Of a DNA stretch of 64,000 nt, positions 26,073 through 35,260 are shown piece after piece. The stretch is taken from the NCBI RefSeq assembly GCF_023028345.1, contig NZ_CP095487.1, positions 930,001 to 994,000 of the forward strand, in the 5' to 3' direction. Positions within the stretch are counted from its first letter, which is position 1. Every line of letters starts with the position of its first letter. The translations under genes and the position numbers were made by a program. The notes below the pieces were generated by a model that was not told the origin of the DNA, did not search any database, and was given only the letters and a program-made list of their open reading frames with translations. This DNA comes from Halorientalis marina. GTDB taxonomy: Archaea; Halobacteriota; Halobacteria; Halobacteriales; Haloarculaceae.

Positions 26073-27095
26073 ATGGGGTGGGAGTCGGAGAACGCGGAAA
26101 CGGGAGCGCGCGGTATCACGGCGTCCCGCGGCGGCGTCGTCCGCACAGTCCTGTGTCTGTTCGCGCTGGCGGGATACGGCGCGACGGGCTGGCTGGCGGT
26201 TCGCGCGACGGACCTGATCGAGGACGCGGGTGGGACGGTCCCGGACGGCCTGCTGGCGACGCTGAACGCGCCGCCGGAGGGCGTCGTCGGGCCGCTCTTT
26301 CTCGTCGCGGCGGTGCTCGCGGGCCACTTCGCGGCCGGCCTGCTGGCACTCGCGCTCGGAATCGGCGGGCCGGCGAGACGGCCGCTCCTCCCGCCGCCGG
26401 CGTTCGACGACCGGACGCGTCGCAATCTCAGGCGCGGGGGGGTTCTGCTGGTCGGCGTCGCCGGCATCGCCGCCGGCCTCGCCGCCCTCCCCTTCGTCTC
26501 CCGTAGCGGGTTCGAACTCCTCACCGCGGTCGGCGGGGCCAGCGCCATCGTGCTGTTCGTGCTGTATCTGACCGGGGCCTTGCTCGTGCTGTCCCCGCTC
26601 GTGCCGCCGGTTTCCTCGACTCGCGCGGGGATGGTCGGCCTCCTCGCCGGCCCGGCGCTGCTGGCGGTCGACGTGGCGGTCAGAAGCGGGGTCGGTGGCG
26701 ACCCGACGACGCGGTCGGCGGTGGCGCTCGGCGTGGCGCTCGCGGTCACGGTCGGCGTCGCGCGGCCCGTCGCGACCCTCGTGCCGGCGGCTGCGGCGGC
26801 GCGCCGCGAGTGGGTCGTCTACGGGCTGGCGCTGCTCGCAGCTCTCGCCGCGTGGTCGGTTGGCGGCATCGTCGCGCCGGCACTTCCGACGCTGTACGGC
26901 GCGCTGGCGCTCCTCGTCGCGCTCCCACTCGTCGTACTCCTGCGGGGTATACGTCGTTCGCACGCGCGCGAGCGACGCGTGACTCGCACGCGCCTGGAGC
27001 CGCCCCTTCCGGCGGTTTTCCGCTACGAAACCTTTAGAACGTGGCTCCGCTTAGGGGGGTACAATGAGCACCTGCGTACCGGGAGGTGGGTCGCC
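26073..27095 (+). CDS. Multi-pass membrane protein region running in frame into topA
   Basis: 341 codons starting MGWESENAETGARG with about seven hydrophobic segments (roughly 24-44, 67-92, 117-137, 149-175, 182-203, 213-238, 250-290). It looks like a separate integral membrane protein with its own leaderless promoter 25-33 bases upstream. The frame has no stop. After the last helix (VALPLVVLLRGIRR) it continues through an arginine-rich, unconserved-looking stretch straight into topoisomerase I. A one-base shift near the end of the last helix would reach a TGA at 26980-26982. So this is a gene with a lost stop, a frameshift, or a real membrane-tethered fusion; I favour two genes. No family is recognised. 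Confidence 0.6.
27026..27040 (+). promoter_or_regulatory. Candidate topA promoter (BRE plus TATA)
   Basis: CGAAA (27026-27030), a typical haloarchaeal B-recognition element, is followed directly by the TATA-like CCTTTAGAAC. It lies inside the open frame that joins the membrane region to topA. The expected start of transcription is near 27060, 35 bases before the GTG start of topA. This supports independent expression of topA. Confidence 0.55.
27082..27088 (+). promoter_or_regulatory. Strong Shine-Dalgarno site deciding the topA start
   Basis: GGAGGTG is a perfect match to the archaeal anti-Shine-Dalgarno sequence and ends seven bases before the GTG at 27096. Few genes in this window have such a site. 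It marks 27096 as a genuine initiation codon within the longer open frame. Confidence 0.7.
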
Positions 27096-29642
27096 GTGGA
27101 GCTAATCATCACGGAGAAGGACAACGCCGCGCGGCGCATCGCCGAGATTCTCAGCGAGGGCACCGCCGAGACCGAGCGCCGGAACGGCGTCAACGTCTAC
27201 CGCTGGGGGCAGAAACGGGTCGTCGGCCTCTCGGGGCACGTCGTCGGCGTCGACTTCCCGCCGGAGTACAACGACTGGCGGGACGTGGAGCCGGTCGAAC
27301 TCATCGACGCCGAGATCACGAAGTCGCCGACGAAAGAGAACATCGTCGCAACCCTCCGCGAGTTGTCGCAGCGGGCCGACGAGGCCGTCATCGCGACGGA
27401 CTACGACCGCGAGGGCGAGCTCATCGGGAAGGAAGCCTACGAGATCATCCGCGAGGAGACCGACGCGCCGATCAAACGGGTCCGGTTCTCCTCGATCACC
27501 GAACGTGAGGTCCGGGACGCCTTCGCCGACCCCGACGACATCGACTTCGACCTCGCGGCGGCCGGCGAGGCGCGTCAGATCATCGACCTCATCTGGGGCG
27601 CGGCGCTGACCCGCTTTCTCTCCCTCTCGGCCCGGCAACTGGGCGACGACTTCATCTCCGTCGGCCGGGTCCAGTCGCCGACGCTGAAGCTCATCGTCGA
27701 CCGCGAGCGCGAGATCGAGGCCTTCGACCCCGAGGACTACTGGGAGCTGTTCGCCGACCTGCACAAAGGGGAGGAGGCCTTCGAGGCGCAGTACTTCTAC
27801 GACGACGACGGCAGCGAGGCCGAGCGCGTCTGGGACGAGGACAGCGCCGACGCGGCTCACGAGGCCCTGCTCGACGCGGAGGCGGCGACGGTCACGGAGG
27901 TCCGCCGGCGCACCCGGACCGACGAGCCGCCCGCGCCGTTCAACACCACACAGTTCATCTCTGCCGCCGGGTCGCTGGGCCACTCCGCACAGCGCGCGAT
28001 GAGCCTCGCCGAGGAGCTGTACACCGCCGGCTACATCACGTACCCGCGGACGGACAACACGGTCTATCCCGACGACCTCGACCCGGACGACCTCCTCGAC
28101 GCGTTCACCGACCACCGGACGTTCGGCGAGGACGCCGAGTCGCTGCTCGCGCTGGACGACATCGAGCCGACCGAGGGCGACGAGGAGACGACCGACCACC
28201 CGCCGATTCACCCCACGGGTGAACTGCCGAACCGCTCGGAGCTCGACGACGACGAGTGGGAAATCTACGAACTCGTCGTCCGCCGCTTTTTCGCAACCGT
28301 CGCGGAGCCGGCGACGTGGGCACACCTCCGGGTCGTCGCCGAGGCAAACGGCCGTCAACTGAAGGCGAACGGCAAGCGCCTCGTGGAACCGGGCTATCAC
28401 GCGGTCTACCCCTACTCCAGCGCGAGCGAGAACTTCGTGCCCGAGGTCGAGGAGGGCGAGGAACTGGCGGTCTCGGACGTCGAACTGGCGGCCAAACAGA
28501 CCCAGCCGCCCCGCCGGTACGGCCAGTCGCGGCTGATCGAGACCATGGAGGATATGGGGGTCGGCACGAAGGCGACTCGCCACAACGTGATCGAAAAACT
28601 GTACGACCGCGGCTACATCGAGGGGGACCCGCCACAGCCGACGGCGCTGGCGAAGGCGGTCGTCTCGGCTGCCGAGGAGTTCGCGGACCACATCGTCAGC
28701 GAGGAGATGACGGCGGAACTGGAGGCCGACATGGCGGCCATCGCCAACGGCGAGGCGACCCTGGAGGAGGTGACCGACGAGTCCCGGGAGATGCTGGAGC
28801 GGGTCTTCGACGAACTCCGGGAGTCCCACGAGGAGATCGGCGACTACCTCCAGGAGTCGCTGAAGGCCGACCGGACGCTCGGTCCCTGTCCGGAGAGCGA
28901 CCACGACCTGCTGATCCGGCAGAGCCGCCACGGCTCTTTCTTCGTCGGCTGTGACGGCTACCCGGACTGTACCTACACGCTCCCGCTGCCGAGTTCGGGC
29001 GAACCGCTCGTCCTCGACGAGACCTGCGAGGAGCACGATCTCTCGCACGTGAAGATGCTCGACGGCCGCGACACGTTCGTCCACGGCTGTCCGCAGTGCC
29101 GGGCCGACGAGGCCGACGAGAGCGACGACGAGATCATCGGCGCGTGTCCCGAGTGCGGGGAGGGCGCGACGCCGGAGGCGACGCGAGGCGAAGGCGGTGA
29201 AACCGCCGGAGCGGGCGGCGAACTCGCCATCAAGCACCTCCGGAGCGGGTCGCGGCTCGTGGGCTGTACGCGCTATCCCGACTGCGAGTACTCGCTGCCG
29301 CTCCCCCGGCGGGGCGATATCGAGGTGGTCGAGGAGTACTGCGAGGACCACGACCTGCCCGAACTGGTGGTTCACGACGGCGACGAGCCGTGGGAACTGG
29401 GCTGTCCGATCTGCAACTACGCGGAGTACAAGGCCGAGCAGTCCCTTTCGGCCCTCGTCGACCTCGACGGACTGGGCGAGAAGACGGCGGAGAAACTCGC
29501 CGACGCCGCCGTCGAGTCGCTCGACGACCTCCGGACGGTCGACGCCGACGAGGTGGCGACGGAGATCCAGGGGGTCAGCGCGGCACAGATTCGCGAGTGG
29601 CAGGCCGAGGTCGGGGCGGCCGAGGAAGCCGCCGGCGACTGA
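27096..29642 (+). CDS. topA: DNA topoisomerase I (type IA)
   Basis: Relaxes negatively supercoiled DNA by a single-strand break. From GTG 27096 it is 848 residues, the normal haloarchaeal length. The N-terminal TOPRIM domain has E7 ([12 protein letters not shown]) and the DYDREGE motif (102-108). The catalytic tyrosine is Y316 in [31 protein letters not shown] is the conserved domain I/III element. Three C-terminal zinc-ribbon units follow (CPES...CDGYPDC; CPECGEG...CTRYPDC; a partial CPIC), and a helix-hairpin-helix tail ([17 protein letters not shown]) closes the protein. A BRE/TATA site and a strong Shine-Dalgarno precede this start, although the frame is open upstream to 26073. Confidence 0.93.
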   Translation: MELIITEKDNAARRIAEILSEGTAETERRNGVNVYRWGQKRVVGLSGHVVGVDFPPEYNDWRDVEPVELIDAEITKSPTKENIVATLRELSQRADEAVIATDYDREGELIGKEAYEIIREETDAPIKRVRFSSITEREVRDAFADPDDIDFDLAAAGEARQIIDLIWGAALTRFLSLSARQLGDDFISVGRVQSPTLKLIVDREREIEAFDPEDYWELFADLHKGEEAFEAQYFYDDDGSEAERVWDEDSADAAHEALLDAEAATVTEVRRRTRTDEPPAPFNTTQFISAAGSLGHSAQRAMSLAEELYTAGYITYPRTDNTVYPDDLDPDDLLDAFTDHRTFGEDAESLLALDDIEPTEGDEETTDHPPIHPTGELPNRSELDDDEWEIYELVVRRFFATVAEPATWAHLRVVAEANGRQLKANGKRLVEPGYHAVYPYSSASENFVPEVEEGEELAVSDVELAAKQTQPPRRYGQSRLIETMEDMGVGTKATRHNVIEKLYDRGYIEGDPPQPTALAKAVVSAAEEFADHIVSEEMTAELEADMAAIANGEATLEEVTDESREMLERVFDELRESHEEIGDYLQESLKADRTLGPCPESDHDLLIRQSRHGSFFVGCDGYPDCTYTLPLPSSGEPLVLDETCEEHDLSHVKMLDGRDTFVHGCPQCRADEADESDDEIIGACPECGEGATPEATRGEGGETAGAGGELAIKHLRSGSRLVGCTRYPDCEYSLPLPRRGDIEVVEEYCEDHDLPELVVHDGDEPWELGCPICNYAEYKAEQSLSALVDLDGLGEKTAEKLADAAVESLDDLRTVDADEVATEIQGVSAAQIREWQAEVGAAEEAAGD

Positions 29643-29746
29643 GCGGGCGCCACCGCCGGTGCCGTTGCCGCGTGCGGATCCGCCGAACGCCCTTCCCCCG
29701 ACCGGGTTTCCAAAGCGTTTTGCCCCCCGATGGGAATGGCACGGGT

Positions 29747-30454
29747 ATGAGTGGCCCCTGGACCGAGTGGGACCACGTCCTGAAGATCGACCCGGACAAG
29801 ACGCTGGTCGACGGGGAGACCTTCGAGGACGTCTGCGAGACCGGGACGGACGCCATCGCGGTCGGTGGCACGACCGGCATGACGGAGGAGAAGATGGAGC
29901 GGGTGATCGACGCCACCGGGAAGTACGACGTGCCGGTGTACATCGAGCCGAGCCACTCGGAGGCGGTCGTCCACAGCGACGCGCTGGCGGGCTATCTCGT
30001 CCCCATCGTGTTCAACGCCGGCGACGTCGCCTGGATCACGGGCGCACACAAGGAGTGGGCGCGGCTGGACGACGATATCGACTGGGCCCGGACCTGGACG
30101 GAGGCGTACATCGTCATGAACCCCGACGCCACCGTCGCGGAGTACACGTCTGCCGACTGTGACCTCGACGCCGACGAGGTCGCCGCCTACGCGGAGGTCG
30201 CCGAACAGATGTTCGGCCAGGAGATCGTCTACGTCGAGTACTCCGGACGCCTGGGCGACCCCGAGAAGGTGGCGGCCGCCCACGACGAACTCGACGACGC
30301 GACGCTCTTCTACGGCGGCGGCATCCACGACTACGACTCCGCACACCGGATGGCGAGCAACGCGGACGTGATCGTCGTCGGCGACCTCGTCCACGACGAG
30401 GGCGTCGACGCGGTCCGGGAGACCGTCGAGGGCGCCCACGACGCCCACGAGTGA
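29747..30454 (+). CDS. Prenylglyceryl phosphate synthase (PcrB/GGGPS family)
   Basis: Makes the first ether bond of archaeal lipids by adding a C20 prenyl group to sn-glycerol-1-phosphate. It is 235 residues long, starting [21 protein letters not shown]-barrel signatures are the N-terminal KIDPDKTL with the phosphate/Mg aspartate, [41 protein letters not shown] and the C-terminal phosphate grip [16 protein letters not shown] and [11 protein letters not shown]. These match the archaeal group I synthase. The next start inside the longer open frame was chosen because the homology begins there. It stands in a forward-strand run topA, this gene, aspS, each with its own spacing of about 100 bases. 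Confidence 0.93.
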   Translation: MSGPWTEWDHVLKIDPDKTLVDGETFEDVCETGTDAIAVGGTTGMTEEKMERVIDATGKYDVPVYIEPSHSEAVVHSDALAGYLVPIVFNAGDVAWITGAHKEWARLDDDIDWARTWTEAYIVMNPDATVAEYTSADCDLDADEVAAYAEVAEQMFGQEIVYVEYSGRLGDPEKVAAAHDELDDATLFYGGGIHDYDSAHRMASNADVIVVGDLVHDEGVDAVRETVEGAHDAHE

Positions 30455-30518
30455 TCGGGGACGCCACCCTGCCTCCTGCTCACGAGCGAGACGACTCGGC
30501 CGTTCCGGCGAGGTGAAT

Positions 30519-30540
30519 GGACGGGGCTTAAGTCCCGTCC
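30519..30540 (+). promoter_or_regulatory. 22-bp palindrome around the TATA box of aspS
   Basis: The arms GGACGGG and CCCGTCC flank G-CTTAAG-T. The centre CTTAAG is itself symmetric and TATA-like, and it lies 19 bases before the aspS ATG (30551). Only the G/T pair next to the centre breaks the symmetry. The arrangement resembles the mfnA promoter palindrome. A role as an operator is inferred; the structure itself is plain. Confidence 0.5.
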
Positions 30541-30550
30541 ACCCGGACCG

Positions 30551-31861
30551 ATGAGCATGGACGACCGAACCTACACTGCAGAGGCCGAGCCGGGCGACAC
30601 CGTCACTGTCGCCGGCTGGGTCCACGAGATTCGCGATCTGGGCGGGATTGCGTTCCTGATCCTCCGGGACACCACCGGCAAGATACAGATCAAGTTCGAG
30701 AAAGACGAGATGGACGACGAGCTGGTCGAGACCGGACTCGACGTCCAGCGCGAGAGCGTCGTCGCCGTCACCGGCGACGTCGAGGAAGAGGAGCGCGCGC
30801 CGACCGGCGTCGAGATCACGCCGGACAGCCTCGACGTGGTCGCCGAGGCCGACCCCGAACTCCCGCTCGACCCCTCCGGGAAGGTCGACGCCGAACTCCC
30901 GACGCGGCTGGACAACCGCACGCTCGACCTGCGGAAGGACGAGGTCAAGGCCATCTTCGAGATTCGCGCCGAGGTCCTCCGTGCCGTGCGCGAGCAGTTC
31001 CGCGACCTCGGCTGTACGGAGATCAACACGCCGAAGATCGTCGCCACCGGGACCGAGGGCGGGACCGAGCTGTTCCCGATCACGTACTTCGGGCGCGAGG
31101 CGTTCATGAACCAGAGCCCGCAGCTGTTCAAGCAGCTGATGGTCGGCTCCGGCCTCGAACGTGTGTTCGAGATCGGTCCGATCTTCCGCGCCGAGGAGCA
31201 CAACACGCCCCGGCACCTCAACGAGGCGACCTCCATCGACTTCGAGTCGGCCTTCTACGACCACTCCGAGGCGATGGACGCCTGCGAAGCCGTCGTGAAA
31301 GCCGCGTACGAGGGCGTCGCGGAGAACTGTCAGGCACAGCTCGAGGCCCTGGACCTGCAGGACGACTTCGAGACCCCCGACGGCGACTTCCCGCGCCTGA
31401 CCTACGAGGAGGCGCTGGACCGCATCAACGCGACGGGCGAACTCGACGAGCCGCTGGTGTGGGGCGACGACCTCCCGACCGAAGCGGAGCACGCCCTCGG
31501 ACAGGACGTGGGCGAGCACTACTTCATCACGGACTGGCCCAGCGAGATCAAGCCGTTCTACATCAAGGACCACGACGACGACGAGGAGACCTCGACGGGC
31601 TTCGACATGATGCATCCGTCGATGGAACTGGTCTCCGGCGGCCAGCGTGAACACCGCTACGACCGCCTCGTCGAGGGCTTCGAGCAGCAGGGGCTCGACC
31701 CCGAGGCCTTCGAGTACTACACCAAGATGTTCAAGTACGGGATGCCGCCCCACGCCGGTTGGGGGCTCGGCGGCGAACGCCTCATCATGACGATGCTCGG
31801 GCTTGGGAACATCCGTGAGGCTGTGATCTTCCCGCGAGATCGTCAGAGACTGAGCCCGTAG
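30551..31861 (+). CDS. aspS: Aspartyl-tRNA synthetase, archaeal type
   Basis: A class IIb synthetase of 436 residues, the short archaeal form without the bacterial GAD insertion. The N-terminal OB-fold anticodon domain ([19 protein letters not shown]) is followed by motif 1 ([10 protein letters not shown]), motif 2 ([22 protein letters not shown], as FRAE plus the histidine loop) and motif 3 ([15 protein letters not shown]). The presence of gatB nearby suggests that it is non-discriminating and also charges tRNA-Asn for amidation (inference). The protein ends [10 protein letters not shown], the usual archaeal C-terminus. Confidence 0.96.
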   Translation: MSMDDRTYTAEAEPGDTVTVAGWVHEIRDLGGIAFLILRDTTGKIQIKFEKDEMDDELVETGLDVQRESVVAVTGDVEEEERAPTGVEITPDSLDVVAEADPELPLDPSGKVDAELPTRLDNRTLDLRKDEVKAIFEIRAEVLRAVREQFRDLGCTEINTPKIVATGTEGGTELFPITYFGREAFMNQSPQLFKQLMVGSGLERVFEIGPIFRAEEHNTPRHLNEATSIDFESAFYDHSEAMDACEAVVKAAYEGVAENCQAQLEALDLQDDFETPDGDFPRLTYEEALDRINATGELDEPLVWGDDLPTEAEHALGQDVGEHYFITDWPSEIKPFYIKDHDDDEETSTGFDMMHPSMELVSGGQREHRYDRLVEGFEQQGLDPEAFEYYTKMFKYGMPPHAGWGLGGERLIMTMLGLGNIREAVIFPRDRQRLSP

Positions 31862-31978
31862 GGCGAAGTCTCTGGGAGCCAACGAGTCGCGAGCAACGCG
31901 AGCGTCTCGCAGGACCGGCAGCGGCTGCCGCCATAGGCGACGCCGCTGTCCGTCGAGCGGGAATCTGAAAGCCAGTGA

Positions 31979-32506
31979 TTACTCAGTGGCTCCCACGGCC
32001 TGTTCGCGCATTTCTCCGGTGAGGTGGGTCCCGTGGCTGTCGATGCGACGGACGACGCGTTTGGCCTGGCTGGCCGAGAAGTAGCGGTCGACGGCGGCGG
32101 CGCGAACGACGACGCCGAACGTCCCGGTGACGGTCGCGCCGAGCCCTTCCGCGACGGTCCGCAGGCGGCGGTCATCGGAAATCAGGCCGACGGGGGAGTC
32201 GCGGTCGGTGTCGTCGCGCTCCTCGACGGTCGCGAGAACGCCCTCGATGAGATCCGTATCGCTGTTTCGCTCGGACTCGCCGAGGACCTGGAGCGCCTCG
32301 TCGTGCCACCCGGTGTCGACGGGGCCCTCGTCTACCCCGTTCTCCGAGCGGAAGCGGTCGAGATTCGTCCGGGCGGGTTCGGCAGTGACCTCGGCACGTA
32401 CCGACTCGGGGATGGCGAGCCGGCCGGCGAAGGAATCGAGCAGTTGCAGTTCGCCCACCTGCCCGAGCGCGACGAGCGTGGTGGCGCCGACGAAGACGCG
32501 GCTCAT
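31979..32506 (-). CDS. PIN-like toxin component (DUF3368-type)
   Basis: A 175-residue protein starting MSRVFVGATTLVALGQVGELQLLD, which resembles the N-terminus of DUF3368 PIN-domain proteins; the usual first aspartate (VxDxSxL) appears to be replaced here (VGATTL). Acidic residues in SERNSDTDLIEG and ISDDRRLRTVAEGLG correspond to later PIN active-site positions. It is encoded directly after a UPF0175-type antitoxin with a four-base overlap, so the pair is laid out as a type II toxin-antitoxin module. With the first acid missing the nuclease may be weakened or inactive. It could alternatively be a regulatory pair. Confidence 0.75.
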   Translation of the reverse strand: MSRVFVGATTLVALGQVGELQLLDSFAGRLAIPESVRAEVTAEPARTNLDRFRSENGVDEGPVDTGWHDEALQVLGESERNSDTDLIEGVLATVEERDDTDRDSPVGLISDDRRLRTVAEGLGATVTGTFGVVVRAAAVDRYFSASQAKRVVRRIDSHGTHLTGEMREQAVGATE

Positions 32507-32805
32507 AGCTCCTGGGCGGCCTCGGCGTCGCGCCGGAGGTCCTCGGCGGTCAGTTGCGTCGTGAGATTGCGCTCGCGGGCGATCTCGAGCCACTCGGCGA
32601 CCGAGACGCCGGCGATGCGTGCGGCCTCGTTGCTGGAGACGTCGCCCTGCTGGTAGCGGCCGACGGCCTCCCGGACCCGGAGTTCCGTCAGTCCCTCTTC
32701 GAGGGCCTTCCGGATGGTCGTACTGCGGTCCCCGTCCAGTAGCTCCGCGACTCGCTCCAGTTCCGCGAACGCCTCGTCGTCGATGCGCGCGCTGATTGTC
32801 GGCAT
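32503..32805 (-). CDS. UPF0175-type antitoxin
   Basis: A 100-residue DNA-binding-type protein. The N-terminal ribbon-helix-helix-like part MPTISARIDDEAFAELERVAEL with DRSTTIRKALEEGL is followed by a UPF0175 helix-turn-helix (VGRYQQGDVSSNEAARIAGVSVAEWLEIARERN) and a basic/acidic tail. This is the usual antitoxin partner of DUF3368 PIN proteins in archaea. It would neutralise the toxin and autoregulate the operon. A TATA-like stretch about 25 bases upstream on the reverse strand would serve both genes. Start chosen at ATG 32805, where the RHH fold begins. Confidence 0.85.
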   Translation of the reverse strand: MPTISARIDDEAFAELERVAELLDGDRSTTIRKALEEGLTELRVREAVGRYQQGDVSSNEAARIAGVSVAEWLEIARERNLTTQLTAEDLRRDAEAAQEL

Positions 32806-32956
32806 GTATGCGTCGTCTTCGAGCGCAAACAAGAAGGTCGGGGGCGATTCGGGCCGCGAAAGCGGACACGGTCGGTCACCGCCGCGGTCTCGCTGGGCTC
32901 GCGGGTCGTTCCTCCTCGCTCGCTCGACCGGGGCGTCTCGGTCCGTTCGCCGTTCC

Positions 32957-34270
32957 TCACTCCTCGACGAGGCCGTGCCGGAGGGTATCGAGGGTCCGGT
33001 CCCAGGCGAGGCGGTCGGCGCGGGCGTAGCCGGCGGGGGTGCCCCCCATCGCGAGCAGGAGAGGGAAGCCGGGCAGGGCCATCCCGCGGGTCGCGCGCTC
33101 GGTGGTGGGGTGGGAGGGAACCTTGATGTCGTGGCCGGCACCCGGGACCCGCAGGTGGCCGTAGCGGTGGGGGTACTCGGTGGCGTCGAGACGGGCCATC
33201 GCCCGCGTGGCGAGGTCGGGGGCGGGCCAGACCCGGTCGTCGCCGCCGGTGACGAACTGGACGGGCCCGCCGATCTCCTCGACGGGGATGGTAGCCGCGT
33301 CGAGGGTCGCGTCGGGCGTCTCGCGGAGGCCGCGCTCGAACAGGGGGCGGAGCGCGAGCGGGGTTCGCCGGAGCCAGTGGTAGCCGGCCCGCAGTCGGAA
33401 CGCCGGCGGCGGCGAGAGCGGGACGTACGGGTAGGGGTCGCCGTCGACCGCCCAGGCCGAGCCGGGGTCCTCGGTCACGGCGTTGCCCTGGAAGACGACC
33501 GACGAGGGGACGTAGGCGACGACGGCTCGGACGCGGTCACACCGTGCGCCGGTCAGCAGGGCGAGTTCGCCGCCGCGCGACCAGCCCACGACGCCCAGCG
33601 GCGGGTCCGCGACCGCGCCGGCGTCGGCCAGCCACCCGACGGCCCCGTCGATGTATTCGAGGGGGACCTCGACCAGCCGGGAGGGGCGCCCGTCGACGCC
33701 GAAGTACGCGAGCGCGAGGACGGCGAACCCGCGGGAGGCCAGTAGCGAGGCCGCCCGGCGCGACGGGAAGCCGCCGCTAGACCCGCCGAGCAGGAGGACG
33801 CCCGGATGCGGTCCCGTTCCCGGTGGCTCGAACAGTTCGGCGACGAGGTCGCTGTCGGCCACGCGCCGGCGCGTGACGCCGGAGCTGGCGAAGCGGCGCT
33901 CGACGGTTGCGGTGGCGAGGGTCCGGCCGTCCAGCGAGGCGGTCAGCGAGACGTTCCCGTCCGACTCGACCCGGTCGCTGGCGGCGGGGCGGTCGCCGAC
34001 GCGGCGGGCGGACCAGACGAGTCCCATCGCGTCGGCCCGTCCGTAGGTGCCCGCGAGCGGTGCCTGCTCGCCGAGGTCCGCGCGGCCGTCGGTGTCGGTC
34101 CGGACGACGGCGTGGGACGCCCACATCGCGCCGTCGAGCGGGAACCGTGCGCGGACGGTCACCGTCCGCCGCGGCGGGAAGTCGCGGAGTCGAACCGCGA
34201 ACCGTTCGTCGAGCAGACAGTGGTCGGGGGCGAGGAGCGTCGGGTCGGTGCCGTCTGCATCGGTCGGCAT
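32957..34270 (-). CDS. BAAT/acyl-CoA thioester hydrolase-like protein
   Basis: A 437-residue protein with the two-domain layout of bile acid-CoA:amino acid N-acyltransferase and acyl-CoA thioesterases. An N-terminal Ig-like domain (DFPPRRTVTVRARFPLDGAMWAS) is followed by an alpha/beta hydrolase domain with the oxyanion strand PGVLLLGGSSGGFPSRRA, the nucleophile elbow GVVGWSRGGELAL, the acid region FVTGGDDRVWPA and the histidine in PGAGHDIKVP. The nucleophile here is Ser instead of the Cys seen in BAAT, as in the thioesterases. Substrate unknown. The start at 34270 leaves a 70-base divergent promoter region with the pantoate kinase gene. Confidence 0.85.
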   Translation of the reverse strand: MPTDADGTDPTLLAPDHCLLDERFAVRLRDFPPRRTVTVRARFPLDGAMWASHAVVRTDTDGRADLGEQAPLAGTYGRADAMGLVWSARRVGDRPAASDRVESDGNVSLTASLDGRTLATATVERRFASSGVTRRRVADSDLVAELFEPPGTGPHPGVLLLGGSSGGFPSRRAASLLASRGFAVLALAYFGVDGRPSRLVEVPLEYIDGAVGWLADAGAVADPPLGVVGWSRGGELALLTGARCDRVRAVVAYVPSSVVFQGNAVTEDPGSAWAVDGDPYPYVPLSPPPAFRLRAGYHWLRRTPLALRPLFERGLRETPDATLDAATIPVEEIGGPVQFVTGGDDRVWPAPDLATRAMARLDATEYPHRYGHLRVPGAGHDIKVPSHPTTERATRGMALPGFPLLLAMGGTPAGYARADRLAWDRTLDTLRHGLVEE

Positions 34271-34340
34271 TCGCTCGGCAATCCCGCCGCCGGCCACATA
34301 ACGACCACCATTTACGTGCCCGGGGACCCGACGGGGAGGC

Positions 34341-35198
34341 ATGACTGACGCGGAGGCGTTCGTGCCGGGGCACGTGACCGGTTTCTTCTCCATTCACCGC
34401 AACGAGGCCGACCCGACGAAGACCGGGTCCCGCGGTGCGGGGCTGGCACTGACCGACGGCGTGACGGTCACGGTCGAACGGGCCGCGGAGCCGTCGGTGG
34501 CACTCAACGGCGTCGCGGTCGAGATGGACGCCGTCGAGACGGTTCTCGATACGCTGCAGGCGTCCGCCCGCGTAGAGGCCGAGACGCCGCTGCCGGTCGG
34601 CTCCGGGTTCGGCGTCTCGGGCGCGACGACGCTCGGGACGGCCTTGGCGGTCAACGCCGCCTTCGATCGTGGGCTCTCGGAGAACGAACTCGTGACCATC
34701 GCCCACGGCGCGGAGGTGCAGGCGGGGACGGGGCTCGGTGACGTGGTCGCGCAGGCCCGGGGCGGCGCCCCCATTCGACTGGAACCCGGCGGGCCACACG
34801 ACAACCAGCTCGACGGCGTGCCCGAGCGCGCCCGCGTCGAGTACCACACGATGGGCGAACTCCCGACCGAGGAGGTCATCTCCGGGGACTCGGAGCTGTT
34901 GAACCACGCGGGCAAGCGGGCGCTCTCGCGGCTCGTCGAGGAGCCGACGCTGGCCTCGTTCATGCGCGCCTCCCGGCAGTTCGCCCGCGAGGCGGAGTTG
35001 CTGACGCCCGAAATCCGGGACGTGATCCTCGACGTGAACGAGGCCGACGGCCAGTCGTCGATGGCGATGCTGGGGAAGACGGTGTTCGCGCTGGGCCACG
35101 GCCTCTCCGACGCGGGGTACGACCCGGCGACCTGCTGGATCGACCCGACGGGCGCACGCATGGCGACGCCGGACGACGAGAGCCCCGACCCGGTCTGA
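34341..35198 (+). CDS. Pantoate kinase (GHMP family)
   Basis: Phosphorylates pantoate to 4-phosphopantoate in the archaeal CoA pathway, which replaces bacterial pantothenate synthetase and kinase. It is 285 residues long. The start FVPGHVTGFFSIH and the GHMP phosphate loop PLPVGSGFGVSGATTLGTALA (with the helix start) are clear. A C-terminal GHMP motif is AMLGKTVFALG. The enzyme that uses its product, 4-phosphopantoate-beta-alanine ligase, is encoded at 38417 with one gene in between. Promoter ATTTAC is visible about 30 bases upstream, divergent from the hydrolase. Confidence 0.9.
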   Translation: MTDAEAFVPGHVTGFFSIHRNEADPTKTGSRGAGLALTDGVTVTVERAAEPSVALNGVAVEMDAVETVLDTLQASARVEAETPLPVGSGFGVSGATTLGTALAVNAAFDRGLSENELVTIAHGAEVQAGTGLGDVVAQARGGAPIRLEPGGPHDNQLDGVPERARVEYHTMGELPTEEVISGDSELLNHAGKRALSRLVEEPTLASFMRASRQFAREAELLTPEIRDVILDVNEADGQSSMAMLGKTVFALGHGLSDAGYDPATCWIDPTGARMATPDDESPDPV

Positions 35199-35260
35199 CC
35201 CCGCGAACGGACCCCACATTTAACGTCACCACCTCGCTTACCGACGGGGTAGGTGACAGA

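Noticed and set aside
24360-26963. Long reverse-strand extension upstream of the small membrane protein, opposite gatB
   Set aside because: Only the last about 100 codons (24033-24338) look like protein; the rest is antisense to gatB and the membrane gene, rich in Arg and Asp.
27102-29375. Reverse-strand open frame of 757 codons opposite topA
   Set aside because: High GC removes stops from the antisense frame. The translation is repetitive and domain-free, whereas the forward strand encodes complete topoisomerase motifs.
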